Below are positions 56,867-64,000 of a stretch of 64,000 nucleotides of DNA, one piece after another; the stretch's first letter is position 1; every line of letters starts with the position of its first letter. Below the pieces are notes generated by a model. The model was given only the letters and a program-made list of their open reading frames with translations, had not been told where the DNA came from and did not search any database. The position numbers were made by a program, and so were the translations under genes. Source of the stretch: Uliginosibacterium sp. 31-16 (GTDB taxonomy: Bacteria; Pseudomonadota; Gammaproteobacteria; Burkholderiales; Rhodocyclaceae); assembly GCF_030730865.1 (NCBI RefSeq), contig NZ_JAVALZ010000003.1, forward strand, positions 434,001 to 498,000. Reading direction: 5' to 3'.

Positions 56867-59221
56867 ATGAGCACCCCCATCGCCCGCTCTGGCAGTGCCT
56901 TGGCACGCCGCCTGGCTTTTTTCAAGGGTTTGCAGGGCCTTAATACGCGGATTCACGACACTTCAAATATCGACGAGATCATTTTCGAGGTCTCCACCGA
57001 AGTGTGTGCGCTGTTTGGCGCCGAACGCATGACCATTTATGTGGTGGATGACGCCGGCAATACCATCAGTTCGCGAGTGAAAACCGGGCTGCATGTGGCG
57101 AAGAGCATTCGCCTGCCGATTTCAGACAAGAGTGTTGCGGGTTTTTGTGCCCAGCATCGGCGCATGCTGAATATCCGCAATGTCTACGATGGGCAGGAAC
57201 TGCAGCAAATATCGGACAGCATCGAATTCCGCCGCGAGGTGGATGAGCGCAGTGGTTTTCACTGTCAGCAGATGCTGGTTGCGCCCCTCGTGCACCCGGA
57301 AGGCAGTCGCCTGTTGGGTGTGATCCAGTTGATGAACACCCAGGATGGCGAGCCGTTCTCCTCGGTTGAAGAGGAGGGCGTGCTGGCGCTGGCGCAGACT
57401 CTGGCGATTGCCTTTGCGCAGCGTATGCAGGCTACCGTGCCCTTGCGTTCGAAATATCATCAACTGGTGCTCAGGGGACGTCTGTCCGACAAGGAACTGG
57501 ACCAGTCTGCAGAAGATGCGCGCACCCGCAAGATTACTCAGGAAAGCGTGCTGGTCGATGATCGCAAGATCAGTCTGGCCGAAGTCGGCGAAGCCATGGC
57601 GGCCTTCTACGGCGTGCCTTACGAGCCATTCCGGCCGGACCGCATCAAACCCATGGATCTGCTGCGCAACATCAAACGCGAATATGCGATCCAGAATGGC
57701 TGGCTGCCGCTGGAGGAAACCCAGGAGGGCATCATCATCCTGGCGGTTGACCCCGAGCAGGTGATGGGCACGCGTGTCGTCCTGAATGTCTTCCAGAACG
57801 CCCGGCTGGTCTATCGAGTGACCACCCGTGCCGAGTTCGAGCAGACGGTTGGGCAGTATTTTGATCAGAGTTTCGAAGAATTTAGCGTGGGAGATCTGCT
57901 CTCCGATCTGGCCGATGGTGATGAAGCGCCTTCTGCTGGCGACGAACTGAGTGCGGCGGCAGACAACGAACTGGTCAAGCTGGTCAATCGCATCATCATT
58001 GATGCGTACCGGCAGGGGGCGTCAGACATCCATATCGAGCCCCGTCCCGGCAAGGAAAAGATGCTGGTGCGCTTTCGCAAGGACGGGTTGCTGGTGCCCT
58101 ATGTCGAAGTGCCGGCGGCCTACCGCAACCCGATGGTGGCGCGCATCAAGATCATGTGCGATCTGGATATTTCCGAGCGCCGCAAGCCGCAGGACGGCAA
58201 GATCAAGTTCCGCAAATACGGGCCGCTGGATGTCGAGTTGCGGGTTGCCACCATTCCTACGGCTGGCGGCCTGGAAGACGTGGTCATGCGCCTGCTCACG
58301 CAGGGCGAGCCGATTCCCATCGACAAGCTGGCCCTGTCTGATTACAACCTGCAGCGCCTGACCGCGACGGTCACCAAGCCTTACGGCCTGTTCTTTGTCT
58401 GCGGCCCTACCGGCTCGGGCAAGACCACCACACTGCATTCGCTGCTGAAATACATCAATAAACCCGAAACCAAGATCTGGACCGCCGAAGATCCCGTGGA
58501 AATCACCCAGCGCGGCTTGCGTCAGGTACAGGTCAACCGCAAGGCCGGGCTGAATTTCCCGACCGTGATGCGAGCGTTCCTGCGCGCCGATCCGGACGTG
58601 ATCATGGTGGGCGAAATGCGCGACGCCGAGACCGTGCAGATCGCGATAGAGGCATCACTGACCGGGCATATGGTGTTCTCCACCCTGCACACCAACAGTG
58701 CGCCGGAGTCTGCCGTACGGCTGCTCGACATGGGCATGGACCCCTTCAATTTTGCTGACGCCCTGCTGGGCGTGCTGGCCCAGCGTCTGGCCCGACGCCT
58801 GTGTAAACACTGTCGTGCGCCCGAGGTGGCGACCGACGAGGAAATCACCGCGCTGCTCGACGAATACTGCGAGGATCTGCGCAAGACGCGGCAGTTCCGC
58901 GAAGCGCCGGGAGAGGCTCGCAGCGAGATTCTGGCGGACTGGCACGAGCGCTTTGCTGACGAACAAGGCCGTTTCGTGCTGTTTCGCCCCACAGGCTGTC
59001 CCGAATGCAGCCAGAGCGGGTATCGCGGGCGTATCGGTCTGCACGAGTTGATGCTGGGCTCTGATGCGATCCGGCGCCAGATCCAGACCCGGGCGCTGGT
59101 TTCGGACTTGCTGGTGAGCGCGCTGGAAGAGGGCATGCGCACCCTGCGCCAGGATGGCATCCAGAAAGTGCTCAGCGGTGACACCGACATGGCGCAGGTG
59201 CGCCGCGTGTGCATTCGCTGA
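56867..59221 (+). CDS. GspE/PilB-type secretion ATPase with N-terminal GAF domain
   Basis: 784 residues, longer than PilB (about 570) because of an added GAF domain (about 20-190: LNTRIHDTSNIDEIIFEVST, then LLGVIQLMNTQDGEPFSSVE). A GspE N-domain (about 220-330; LAEVGEAMAAFYGVPYEPFR) follows, then the hexameric ATPase: Walker A GPTGSGKT at 513-520, Walker B RADPDVIMVGEMRDAET, His-box STLHTNSAPES, and zinc-site cysteines CKHCRAP and CPECSQSGYRGR. It would power a type II secretion or type IV pilus-like machine, with GAF-mediated control. No pilus or secretin genes are adjacent. It is the third gene of the FHA - MBL - ATPase trio. Confidence 0.94.
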   Translation: MSTPIARSGSALARRLAFFKGLQGLNTRIHDTSNIDEIIFEVSTEVCALFGAERMTIYVVDDAGNTISSRVKTGLHVAKSIRLPISDKSVAGFCAQHRRMLNIRNVYDGQELQQISDSIEFRREVDERSGFHCQQMLVAPLVHPEGSRLLGVIQLMNTQDGEPFSSVEEEGVLALAQTLAIAFAQRMQATVPLRSKYHQLVLRGRLSDKELDQSAEDARTRKITQESVLVDDRKISLAEVGEAMAAFYGVPYEPFRPDRIKPMDLLRNIKREYAIQNGWLPLEETQEGIIILAVDPEQVMGTRVVLNVFQNARLVYRVTTRAEFEQTVGQYFDQSFEEFSVGDLLSDLADGDEAPSAGDELSAAADNELVKLVNRIIIDAYRQGASDIHIEPRPGKEKMLVRFRKDGLLVPYVEVPAAYRNPMVARIKIMCDLDISERRKPQDGKIKFRKYGPLDVELRVATIPTAGGLEDVVMRLLTQGEPIPIDKLALSDYNLQRLTATVTKPYGLFFVCGPTGSGKTTTLHSLLKYINKPETKIWTAEDPVEITQRGLRQVQVNRKAGLNFPTVMRAFLRADPDVIMVGEMRDAETVQIAIEASLTGHMVFSTLHTNSAPESAVRLLDMGMDPFNFADALLGVLAQRLARRLCKHCRAPEVATDEEITALLDEYCEDLRKTRQFREAPGEARSEILADWHERFADEQGRFVLFRPTGCPECSQSGYRGRIGLHELMLGSDAIRRQIQTRALVSDLLVSALEEGMRTLRQDGIQKVLSGDTDMAQVRRVCIR

Positions 59222-59227
59222 CGGGGG

Positions 59228-59335
59228 GCTGGAGAGCCGCCTGTGGCGGGCCTCTCCGGCCTGCTGTTCGGCACAGGCCGGTTTGATGAGGCTGCACAGG
59301 CAGGCGTGCCGGAGAATGGCTTCCGGAGCAGGTCT
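59228..59335. repeat. Intergenic palindromic repeat after the GspE-like gene
   Basis: GGAGAGCCGCCTGTGGCGGG (59230-59249) followed by CCTCTCCGG is a compact hairpin of the repeat family (GGAGAG/CTCTCC arms, GCCGCC/GGCGGG inner stem). A second half unit, GCCGGAGAATGGCTTCCGGA, is at 59310-59329. It lies between convergent genes, just before the terminator of the binding-lipoprotein gene. Confidence 0.65.
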
Positions 59336-59345
59336 GCGGGCAATG

Positions 59346-59370
59346 AAAAAAGGCCGGCAATGCCGGCCTC
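59346..59370 (-). terminator. Rho-independent terminator of the binding-lipoprotein gene
   Basis: GGCCGG (59352-59357) and CCGGCC (59363-59368) form the stem; on the minus strand six T residues (59351-59346) follow. It lies 21 bp beyond the stop codon at 59391. Confidence 0.85.
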
Positions 59371-59390
59371 TGTTCGTCAGCGACTGCGGT

Positions 59391-60569
59391 TCATTGCGCG
59401 CCGCCAATGGATTCCAGCACCTCCCACTTGCCACCGACAACCTTGTAAACGGTGATGCCACCGTTCTCCAGATCGCCCTTGGTGTCGTAAGAGATTTTCG
59501 GCGCGGTCACCCCGGCGTGACTGATGCCTGCCAGCATCGGCAGGTATTGCGCCGGCTGCACCGAATCCGCCTTGATCATCGCCGCGATCAGGATGCGCGT
59601 GGCATCGTAGCCGTAGGGCGAATAGATTTCCGGCTCGCCGAAGCGGGCCTTGAAGCGGGTTTCAAAATCCGGGCCGCCCGGCATCTGGGCCAGCGGCACG
59701 CCGGCCAGTGAGGCGATGCTGCCCTCTGCCGCGGGGCCGGCGAGCTTGATGAAGGTGTCGGAGCGGGTCATTTCGCCCGAGATCAGCGGTGCTTTCATGC
59801 CGATCTGGCGCATCTGCTTCACCAGCGGGCCGGACTGTGCGTCGGTGCCCCCGAAAAAGATGGCGTCCGGCTTTTTGCTCTTGATGCTGGTGAGGATGGC
59901 CATGAAATCGCTGGCCTTGTCATTGGTGAATTCGCGGGCGACGATTTCGCCCTTGACTTCCTTGGCCGCCTTTTCAAACTCGTCGGCCAGACCCTGACCG
60001 TAGGCAGTGCGGTCGTCAATGATGGCGATCTTCCGGGCGGCGAGTTTCTCCACCACATAGCGACCCATCACCGAGCCTTGCTGGGTGTCGGAGGTCATCG
60101 AGCGGAAAACGGTCTTGAAACCCTGCTGGGTGAGCGCCGGGGCGGTTGCCATGGCGATCTGCGGCATGCCGGCGTCCGAGTAAACCTTTGACGCCGGGAT
60201 CGAGGTGCCCGAGTTGAAGTGCCCGATCACCCCTGCCACACCCGCATCCAGTACGCGCTGGGCCACCTGGGTGGCGGTCTTCGGATCGGCCATGTCATCT
60301 TCGGCAACCAGTTCGAACTGCACCAGCTTGCCGCCGATCATCGGTTTGGTGTCATTGACGTCATCGATGGCCAGTTGCACGCCATTCTGGTAGCCCTTGC
60401 CATAGTGAGCCTGCGGGCCGGTCAGCGGGGCCGAGAAGCCGATCTTGATGATCTGCGCAGCAGCGGCCGCTTCGGTGGTTGCCGCGGAATCTTCCTGTTT
60501 CGGACTGCAGGCAGCCAGCACAAGAGCCAGGCCGAGGGCCGGGGCAAGGAGCTTCGGAAGGTGGGTCAT
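59391..60569 (-). CDS. Branched-chain amino acid ABC transporter substrate-binding lipoprotein
   Basis: 392 residues. The signal ends in lipobox LAAC (residue about 21), so it is a lipoprotein, which is less common for LivK/LivJ homologues in Gram-negative bacteria. The periplasmic binding fold type I is shown by IIKIGFSAPLTGPQAHYGKG, NGVQLAIDDVND, VIGHFNSGTSIPASKVYSDA and YSPYGYDATRILIAAM. It should bind leucine, isoleucine, valine or related ligands. No LivHMGF membrane or ATPase genes are adjacent. It is divergent from a 2-hydroxyacid dehydrogenase gene that may act on branched 2-hydroxy acids. Confidence 0.93.
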   Translation of the reverse strand: MTHLPKLLAPALGLALVLAACSPKQEDSAATTEAAAAAQIIKIGFSAPLTGPQAHYGKGYQNGVQLAIDDVNDTKPMIGGKLVQFELVAEDDMADPKTATQVAQRVLDAGVAGVIGHFNSGTSIPASKVYSDAGMPQIAMATAPALTQQGFKTVFRSMTSDTQQGSVMGRYVVEKLAARKIAIIDDRTAYGQGLADEFEKAAKEVKGEIVAREFTNDKASDFMAILTSIKSKKPDAIFFGGTDAQSGPLVKQMRQIGMKAPLISGEMTRSDTFIKLAGPAAEGSIASLAGVPLAQMPGGPDFETRFKARFGEPEIYSPYGYDATRILIAAMIKADSVQPAQYLPMLAGISHAGVTAPKISYDTKGDLENGGITVYKVVGGKWEVLESIGGAQ

Positions 60570-60730
60570 GAGGACTCCGGTCGGTTCGTTTGGGGAAGAA
60601 AGACAGAATGCTGCCGCAAGTCTATCCGTATGGCTGCGGATTGGATCAACAAAGCCATGGGTTTAGACTTGCCGCAGGCTCGGCAAGCGTGCCGGACGCA
60701 ACAAGACAGCGCAGCGAAGGAGCAGGGCAC

Positions 60731-61657
60731 ATGAAGGTATCCGTCATCGGCATGGGTGCGGTGGGCACCGAAATCGTCGGTTTCCTGGTGAACATGAGCG
60801 AGGTGACCGAGATTGTCGCCGTCGACAAGAACCGGGGCAAGGCCGAAGCCGAGATCTGGGATTTTGCCCATACCACCGCCTTCACCTACGCCAAGAATCC
60901 GGCGCTGGTGGCGGGCGATTACGCCGACTCCAGGGACAGCGACATCGTCGTGATCACCGCTGGCGCGCAGCTGCAGCAAGGCCAGAGCCGGGATGATCTG
61001 GTGCGCATCAACTGCGTGATCCTGCGCGAGATCATTGCCGAGGTGGAGCGCTACTCGCCGGGTGCCATCGTCATCAATGTGACCAATCCGGTCGACGTGA
61101 TGACCCAGGTGATGCTGCAGGCTTCCAGCTACCCGCCCAGCCGACTGATTTCTGCCGGCACCCTAATCGATACGGCACGGCTGCTGCGGATCATCAGCGA
61201 GCATGTGAAGCTCGACCCGAAGAACATCGTCGGCTATCTGCTGGGCGATCACGGTGCCACCGGTTTCATACCCTGGAGCGTGGTGAACGTGGGCGGACAG
61301 GATATCGACAGCTATTGCCGGCTCAACGGCATTGCGCCGGTCGACAAGGCGGCCATCCGTCAGCAGACGCTGGACGCCGGCTTTCGCATCTTCGAGCGCA
61401 AGGGCAACACCAATCACGGCATCGCGGCCAGCGTGTTCCGCATCATTCGCGCCATCGAGGCCAACGAGCATTCAGTGCTGCCGGTCGGCGTGCTGCTGCA
61501 GGGCGAGTACGGCGTGCAGGATCTCGTCATGAGCGTGCCCTGTGTGGTCGGGCGGCAAGGTGTGCACAAGATTCTCCACTACGAATTCACGGCCGCCGAG
61601 CAGCTGGAATTCCATCGCTCGGAGCAGCACCTGCGTTCGCTGCTGGCCCTGACCTGA
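60731..61657 (+). CDS. L-lactate/malate dehydrogenase family enzyme, L-2-hydroxyisocaproate dehydrogenase-like
   Basis: 308 residues. The NAD motif is GMGAVG at 7-12. Catalytic residues are in place: Arg87, Asp147 and Arg150 in GTLIDTARLLR, and His174 in LLGDHGATGF. In the substrate-specificity loop (ITAGAQLQQGQSRDDL) the residue equal to Gln102 of lactate dehydrogenase, or Arg102 of malate dehydrogenase, is Leu81. The same 'LQQ' arrangement and NPVDV/GTL(I/L)DTAR pattern occur in L-2-hydroxyisocaproate dehydrogenase, as I recall it, which reduces branched 2-oxo acids. AAGGAG precedes the ATG. It is divergent from the branched-chain amino acid binding lipoprotein, which supports this reading. 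Confidence 0.85.
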   Translation: MKVSVIGMGAVGTEIVGFLVNMSEVTEIVAVDKNRGKAEAEIWDFAHTTAFTYAKNPALVAGDYADSRDSDIVVITAGAQLQQGQSRDDLVRINCVILREIIAEVERYSPGAIVINVTNPVDVMTQVMLQASSYPPSRLISAGTLIDTARLLRIISEHVKLDPKNIVGYLLGDHGATGFIPWSVVNVGGQDIDSYCRLNGIAPVDKAAIRQQTLDAGFRIFERKGNTNHGIAASVFRIIRAIEANEHSVLPVGVLLQGEYGVQDLVMSVPCVVGRQGVHKILHYEFTAAEQLEFHRSEQHLRSLLALT

Positions 61658-61680
61658 ACCGATCTGCGGAATTCATCTGC

Positions 61681-61791
61681 CCGGAGAGCCGCCTGCAGAC
61701 TTGTTCTTCAAGGATGCATCAGGGAAAAGCTTGCTTGGAAAGGGTTTCGGGATGACATGCCTGAAGAAGTCCGCCAGATGCGGCTCTTCAG
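61681..61791. repeat. Intergenic palindromic repeats overlapping the end of the HAD gene
   Basis: A half unit CCGGAGAGCCGCCTGCAGAC (61681-61700) and a hairpin unit with CTGAAGA (61761-61767), CCGC (61771-61774), GCGG (61780-61783) and TCTTCAG (61785-61791) lie between convergent genes. The last arm includes the stop codon of the HAD gene (61788-61790). Confidence 0.75.
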
Positions 61792-62396
61792 ACTGGCAGC
61801 TGTAGCGCACGCAGGCTGTCGCGCAGCATCTCCGGCCCGGTGAAATGGATCGCTTGCATGCCGAGCTGGCGCGCGGTGGCGACGTTGGCGGCGCTGTCGT
61901 CGATGAATACGGCCTGTTCCGGCACCACCCCGTAGCGTGTGCACAGTAATTCGTAGATGGCCGGATCGGGCTTGATCAGGCCTTCCGCTCCGGACACGAC
62001 GATTCCCTCGAATTCCTGCAGGAAACCGTACAGGCGCTGCGCCCGCGGGAAGGTTTCGGCGGAGAAGTTGGTCAGCGCCAGCAGGCGGAAGCCGGCTGCT
62101 TTCAACTCATGCAGCAGGCTCACGGATTCCTCGAAAGGCGCGGCGACGGATTCCTCCCAGCGCTCGAAATAGGCTTCGAGCAGGTGGCGGTGCTGCGGGT
62201 GCTTTGCCCCGTGTGTTTCGATGCCGATGGCAAACGGCTGGCCGGCGTCGTGGGCGGCGTTCCAGGCATTGAAATCGACTTCCTGCAGGAAGTGCTCCAC
62301 CTGTGCCTCGTCATTCAGCAGTTTGCGGAACAGCCAGCGCGGCTCCCAGGGGATGAGAACATTGCCGAGGTCGAAGATGATGGTGTTGATTTTCAT
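61788..62396 (-). CDS. HAD-family phosphatase (YihX-like)
   Basis: 202 residues. Motif I is IIFDLGNVLIPW (the second acidic residue of DxD is replaced by Gly-Asn as in many YihX-type members), motif II is LALTNFS, the Lys is in EGLIKPDPAIYELL and motif III is FIDDSAANV. It is a cytoplasmic sugar-phosphate phosphatase by family, substrate unassigned. The DUF1841 gene ends 6 bp upstream, so the two are probably co-transcribed. Its stop codon lies in an arm of the intergenic repeat. Confidence 0.9.
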   Translation of the reverse strand: MKINTIIFDLGNVLIPWEPRWLFRKLLNDEAQVEHFLQEVDFNAWNAAHDAGQPFAIGIETHGAKHPQHRHLLEAYFERWEESVAAPFEESVSLLHELKAAGFRLLALTNFSAETFPRAQRLYGFLQEFEGIVVSGAEGLIKPDPAIYELLCTRYGVVPEQAVFIDDSAANVATARQLGMQAIHFTGPEMLRDSLRALQLPV

Positions 62397-62401
62397 GGTG
62401 C

Positions 62402-62833
62402 CTACTTTCCGGCCCGGCGCTTCACGTTCTCGACGTAGGCCAGCGCATCCATGGGTTTGCCGCTGCGCTGGGCTTCAAAGATGGTTTCGCCCAGTGCATC
62501 GAGTACATCGTGCAGTGCCGCGTGACGATCATCGCCGCGGCGGCGCAGGCAGGCGTCATAGGCATCGCGGATGCCCGGCGGCTGGTTGATCGAGAGCTGT
62601 TCATGAATCGCCAGATGCAGCGAGAGGTGCAGGAAGGGATTGATCTGGCCATCTTCCGGCTTGAAATCCTTGTCCACCGCTTCCGGATTCTCCAGCAAGG
62701 CGTGGTATTCCGGATGCTGGAAGACCAGTTCGGCAGCGACGTCTTCCATCGCCGTCAGGTTCTCTTTGGCCTGATGTTTGCGCCAGCTGTCGATGAAGAA
62801 GAGGCGGGCCTGGTCGCGGGTGGGGTTGAACAT
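62402..62833 (-). CDS. DUF1841 family protein
   Basis: 143 residues. It begins MFNPTRDQARLFFIDSWRKH and has NPFLHLSLHLAIHEQLSIN with three His residues, both typical of DUF1841, a family of unknown function common in beta- and gammaproteobacteria. No signal peptide or membrane helix. The ATG at 62833 matches family starts; the frame continues upstream into the nth 3' end. It sits between nth and the HAD gene on the same strand. Confidence 0.85.
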   Translation of the reverse strand: MFNPTRDQARLFFIDSWRKHQAKENLTAMEDVAAELVFQHPEYHALLENPEAVDKDFKPEDGQINPFLHLSLHLAIHEQLSINQPPGIRDAYDACLRRRGDDRHAALHDVLDALGETIFEAQRSGKPMDALAYVENVKRRAGK

Positions 62834-62870
62834 TCTTGTCGGGAGTGAAAAGTGGGAGGTTGGGAGTGGG

Positions 62871-63515
62871 TCAGGACGTTTTGTCCATGTTCTGGCACAG
62901 ATCGCGAACCCTGCATTCTCCGCATTTCGGGCTGCGTGCGGTGCACACATAACGGCCGTGCAGGATCAGCCAGTGGTGCGCATCAACCAGATATGCCTTG
63001 GGGATGCGCCGCATCAGGGCGTCTTCTACTGCGCGCACATCCTTGCCCGGAGCCAGCCCCATGCGGTTGGCGACGCGGAAAATGTGGGTATCCACCGCCA
63101 TTACCGGCTCGCGCCAGAGTGCATTGAGCACCACGTTGGCGGTCTTGCGGCCCACGCCGGGCAGGGCTTCGAGTGCTTCGCGCGAACGCGGCACCTCGCC
63201 GGCATGACGCTCCAGCAACTGGCGGCTGAGCATGGCGACGTTCTTTGCCTTGTTGCGGAACAGGCCGATGGTCTTGATGTGTTCGGCAATACCCGCTTCG
63301 CCCAGCGTGACCATGGCCTCGGGAGTGGGAGCGGTCGGGAAGAGCCGGCGTGTGGCGAGATTCACACCCTTGTCGGTGGCTTGCGCCGAGAGCACCACGG
63401 CCACCAGCAATTGGAAGGGGGTGGCGTACTCCAGTTCGGTGACGGGGGCCGGGTTTGCCGCCTGCCAGCGAGCGAAAGCCTCACTGATCTCGGCCTTCGT
63501 CATCAGGCGGGGCAT
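62871..63515 (-). CDS. nth: Endonuclease III (DNA glycosylase/AP lyase)
   Basis: 214 residues, the E. coli size (211). The helix-hairpin-helix LPGVGRKTANVVLNAL carries catalytic Lys124, with Asp142 in AVDTHIFRV; the C-terminal [4Fe-4S] loop has Cys191, Cys198, Cys201 and Cys207 in C-x6-C-x2-C-x5-C spacing. It removes oxidised pyrimidines in base excision repair. It follows rnfE by 62 bp on the same strand, the same order as rsxE-nth in E. coli. Confidence 0.98.
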   Translation of the reverse strand: MPRLMTKAEISEAFARWQAANPAPVTELEYATPFQLLVAVVLSAQATDKGVNLATRRLFPTAPTPEAMVTLGEAGIAEHIKTIGLFRNKAKNVAMLSRQLLERHAGEVPRSREALEALPGVGRKTANVVLNALWREPVMAVDTHIFRVANRMGLAPGKDVRAVEDALMRRIPKAYLVDAHHWLILHGRYVCTARSPKCGECRVRDLCQNMDKTS

Positions 63516-63577
63516 GGTGGTTCCGGAAAGTGAGGAGTGGAGAAAGTCGGGCGAGTGATCAACACTCCCCCTTTGCC

Positions 63578-64000
63578 TCAGTGCGCAGCGGGTGCGCAGC
63601 CGGCTGCCTCGACAGGCTTGGCGGAGCCTTTGCGGGCCTCGAACCAGTTGCGTGCCGCAATCAGGCAGGCCAGGGTGATGAAGGCGCCGGGCGGCAGGAT
63701 GGCGAAGAGGAAACCGGGATAGTCCGCAGGCAGTATCTGGATGGCATGCGTGCCGGGGATGACCATCTCGATGCCGGCGAATAGGGCGCCAGTGCCGATC
63801 AGTTCGCGCACTCCACCCAGCGTGGCCAGCACCAGCACCAGGCCCACGCCCATGCCGATGCCGTCGATCGTCGAGGCGAGCGGGCTGTTCTTGGCGGCAA
63901 AGGCTTCCACGCGGGCCAGCACGATACAGTTGGTGACGATCAGCGGCACGAAAATGCCGAGCACCAGATACAGATCATGCAGGTAAGCGTTGAAAGCCAG
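63578..64000 (-). CDS. rnfE: Electron transport complex subunit RnfE/RsxE (partial)
   Basis: The last 140 codons of a gene that enters from the right edge. LGIFVPLIVTNCIVLARVEA is the RnfE/RnfA/NqrD-type membrane signature, and FLFAILPPGAFITLACLIAA a later helix. RnfE is an inner-membrane subunit of the Rnf complex, which couples ferredoxin:NAD electron transfer to ion movement or keeps SoxR reduced in the Rsx version. The N terminus is outside the window. Its neighbour nth is the usual gene after rnf/rsx. Confidence 0.93.
   Translation of the reverse strand: MAFNAYLHDLYLVLGIFVPLIVTNCIVLARVEAFAAKNSPLASTIDGIGMGVGLVLVLATLGGVRELIGTGALFAGIEMVIPGTHAIQILPADYPGFLFAILPPGAFITLACLIAARNWFEARKGSAKPVEAAGCAPAAH

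Overview
The window looks like a chromosomal segment from a GC-rich, motile, Gram-negative betaproteobacterium, tentatively Rhodocyclales or a relative. Supporting signs are housekeeping genes of proteobacterial type (purB, murI, lysS, prfB, prfC, sucCD, nth, rnfE), a complete rod-hook flagellar operon with P- and L-ring genes, FimV, HemG and a periplasmic LigE-type ligase. I see no prophage, intact insertion sequence, CRISPR array or rRNA operon. The genus call is inference from gene content only.

Layout. 1-6 kb: the tail of a probable glycosyltransferase, a shared terminator, a nitronate monooxygenase-like gene, then purB-murI-MAPEG and two regulators (HDOD, PP2C). 6.2-15.5 kb: the flagellar locus, with flgA, flgM and flgN on the minus strand and flgBCDEFGHIJ on the plus strand. 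A near-perfect sigma-28 box precedes flgM and a sigma-54-like box precedes flgB. 15.6-17.3 kb: a decayed M50-protease/HlyD-type gene. 17.4-20.9 kb: tRNA-Ser(CGA), xpt, lysS and a diguanylate cyclase. 21-28.4 kb: a minus-strand run prfB-VOC-mksF-mksE-orphan-mksB, encoding an MksBEF/MukBEF-type condensin. A low-GC orphan gene sits between mksE and mksB, and no MksG/JetD-type nuclease is visible.

28.5-39 kb: a large sensor kinase, ligE, a zinc-type transport cluster (small Cys protein, porin, ZnuA-like, ZnuB-like, no ATPase gene) headed by a 19-bp palindrome, gdx/sugE, a LysE exporter, a nucleotidyltransferase, prfC and hemG. 39.5-47.3 kb: a NIT-type chemoreceptor with a periplasmic binding-type protein, a repeat-expanded SPFH protein, an EF-hand-like protein and a stomatin/QmcA protein. 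47.4-59.2 kb: HtrA protease, Nif3-like protein, FimV, sucCD, TerC, then an FHA - metallo-beta-lactamase - GAF/GspE ATPase trio. 59.4-64 kb: a branched-chain amino acid binding lipoprotein divergent from a 2-hydroxyacid dehydrogenase whose specificity loop resembles L-2-hydroxyisocaproate dehydrogenase, then HAD, DUF1841, nth and rnfE, which runs off the end.

Two things stand out. First, the condensin operon has acquired a compositionally foreign gene translationally coupled to mksE and lies between prfB and lysS, which are adjacent in Escherichia coli. Second, a family of imperfect palindromic intergenic repeats built around GAAGAGCCGC / GCGGACYTCTTC recurs at about ten sites, nearly always at 3' ends of genes and once inside the flagellar operon between flgH and flgI.
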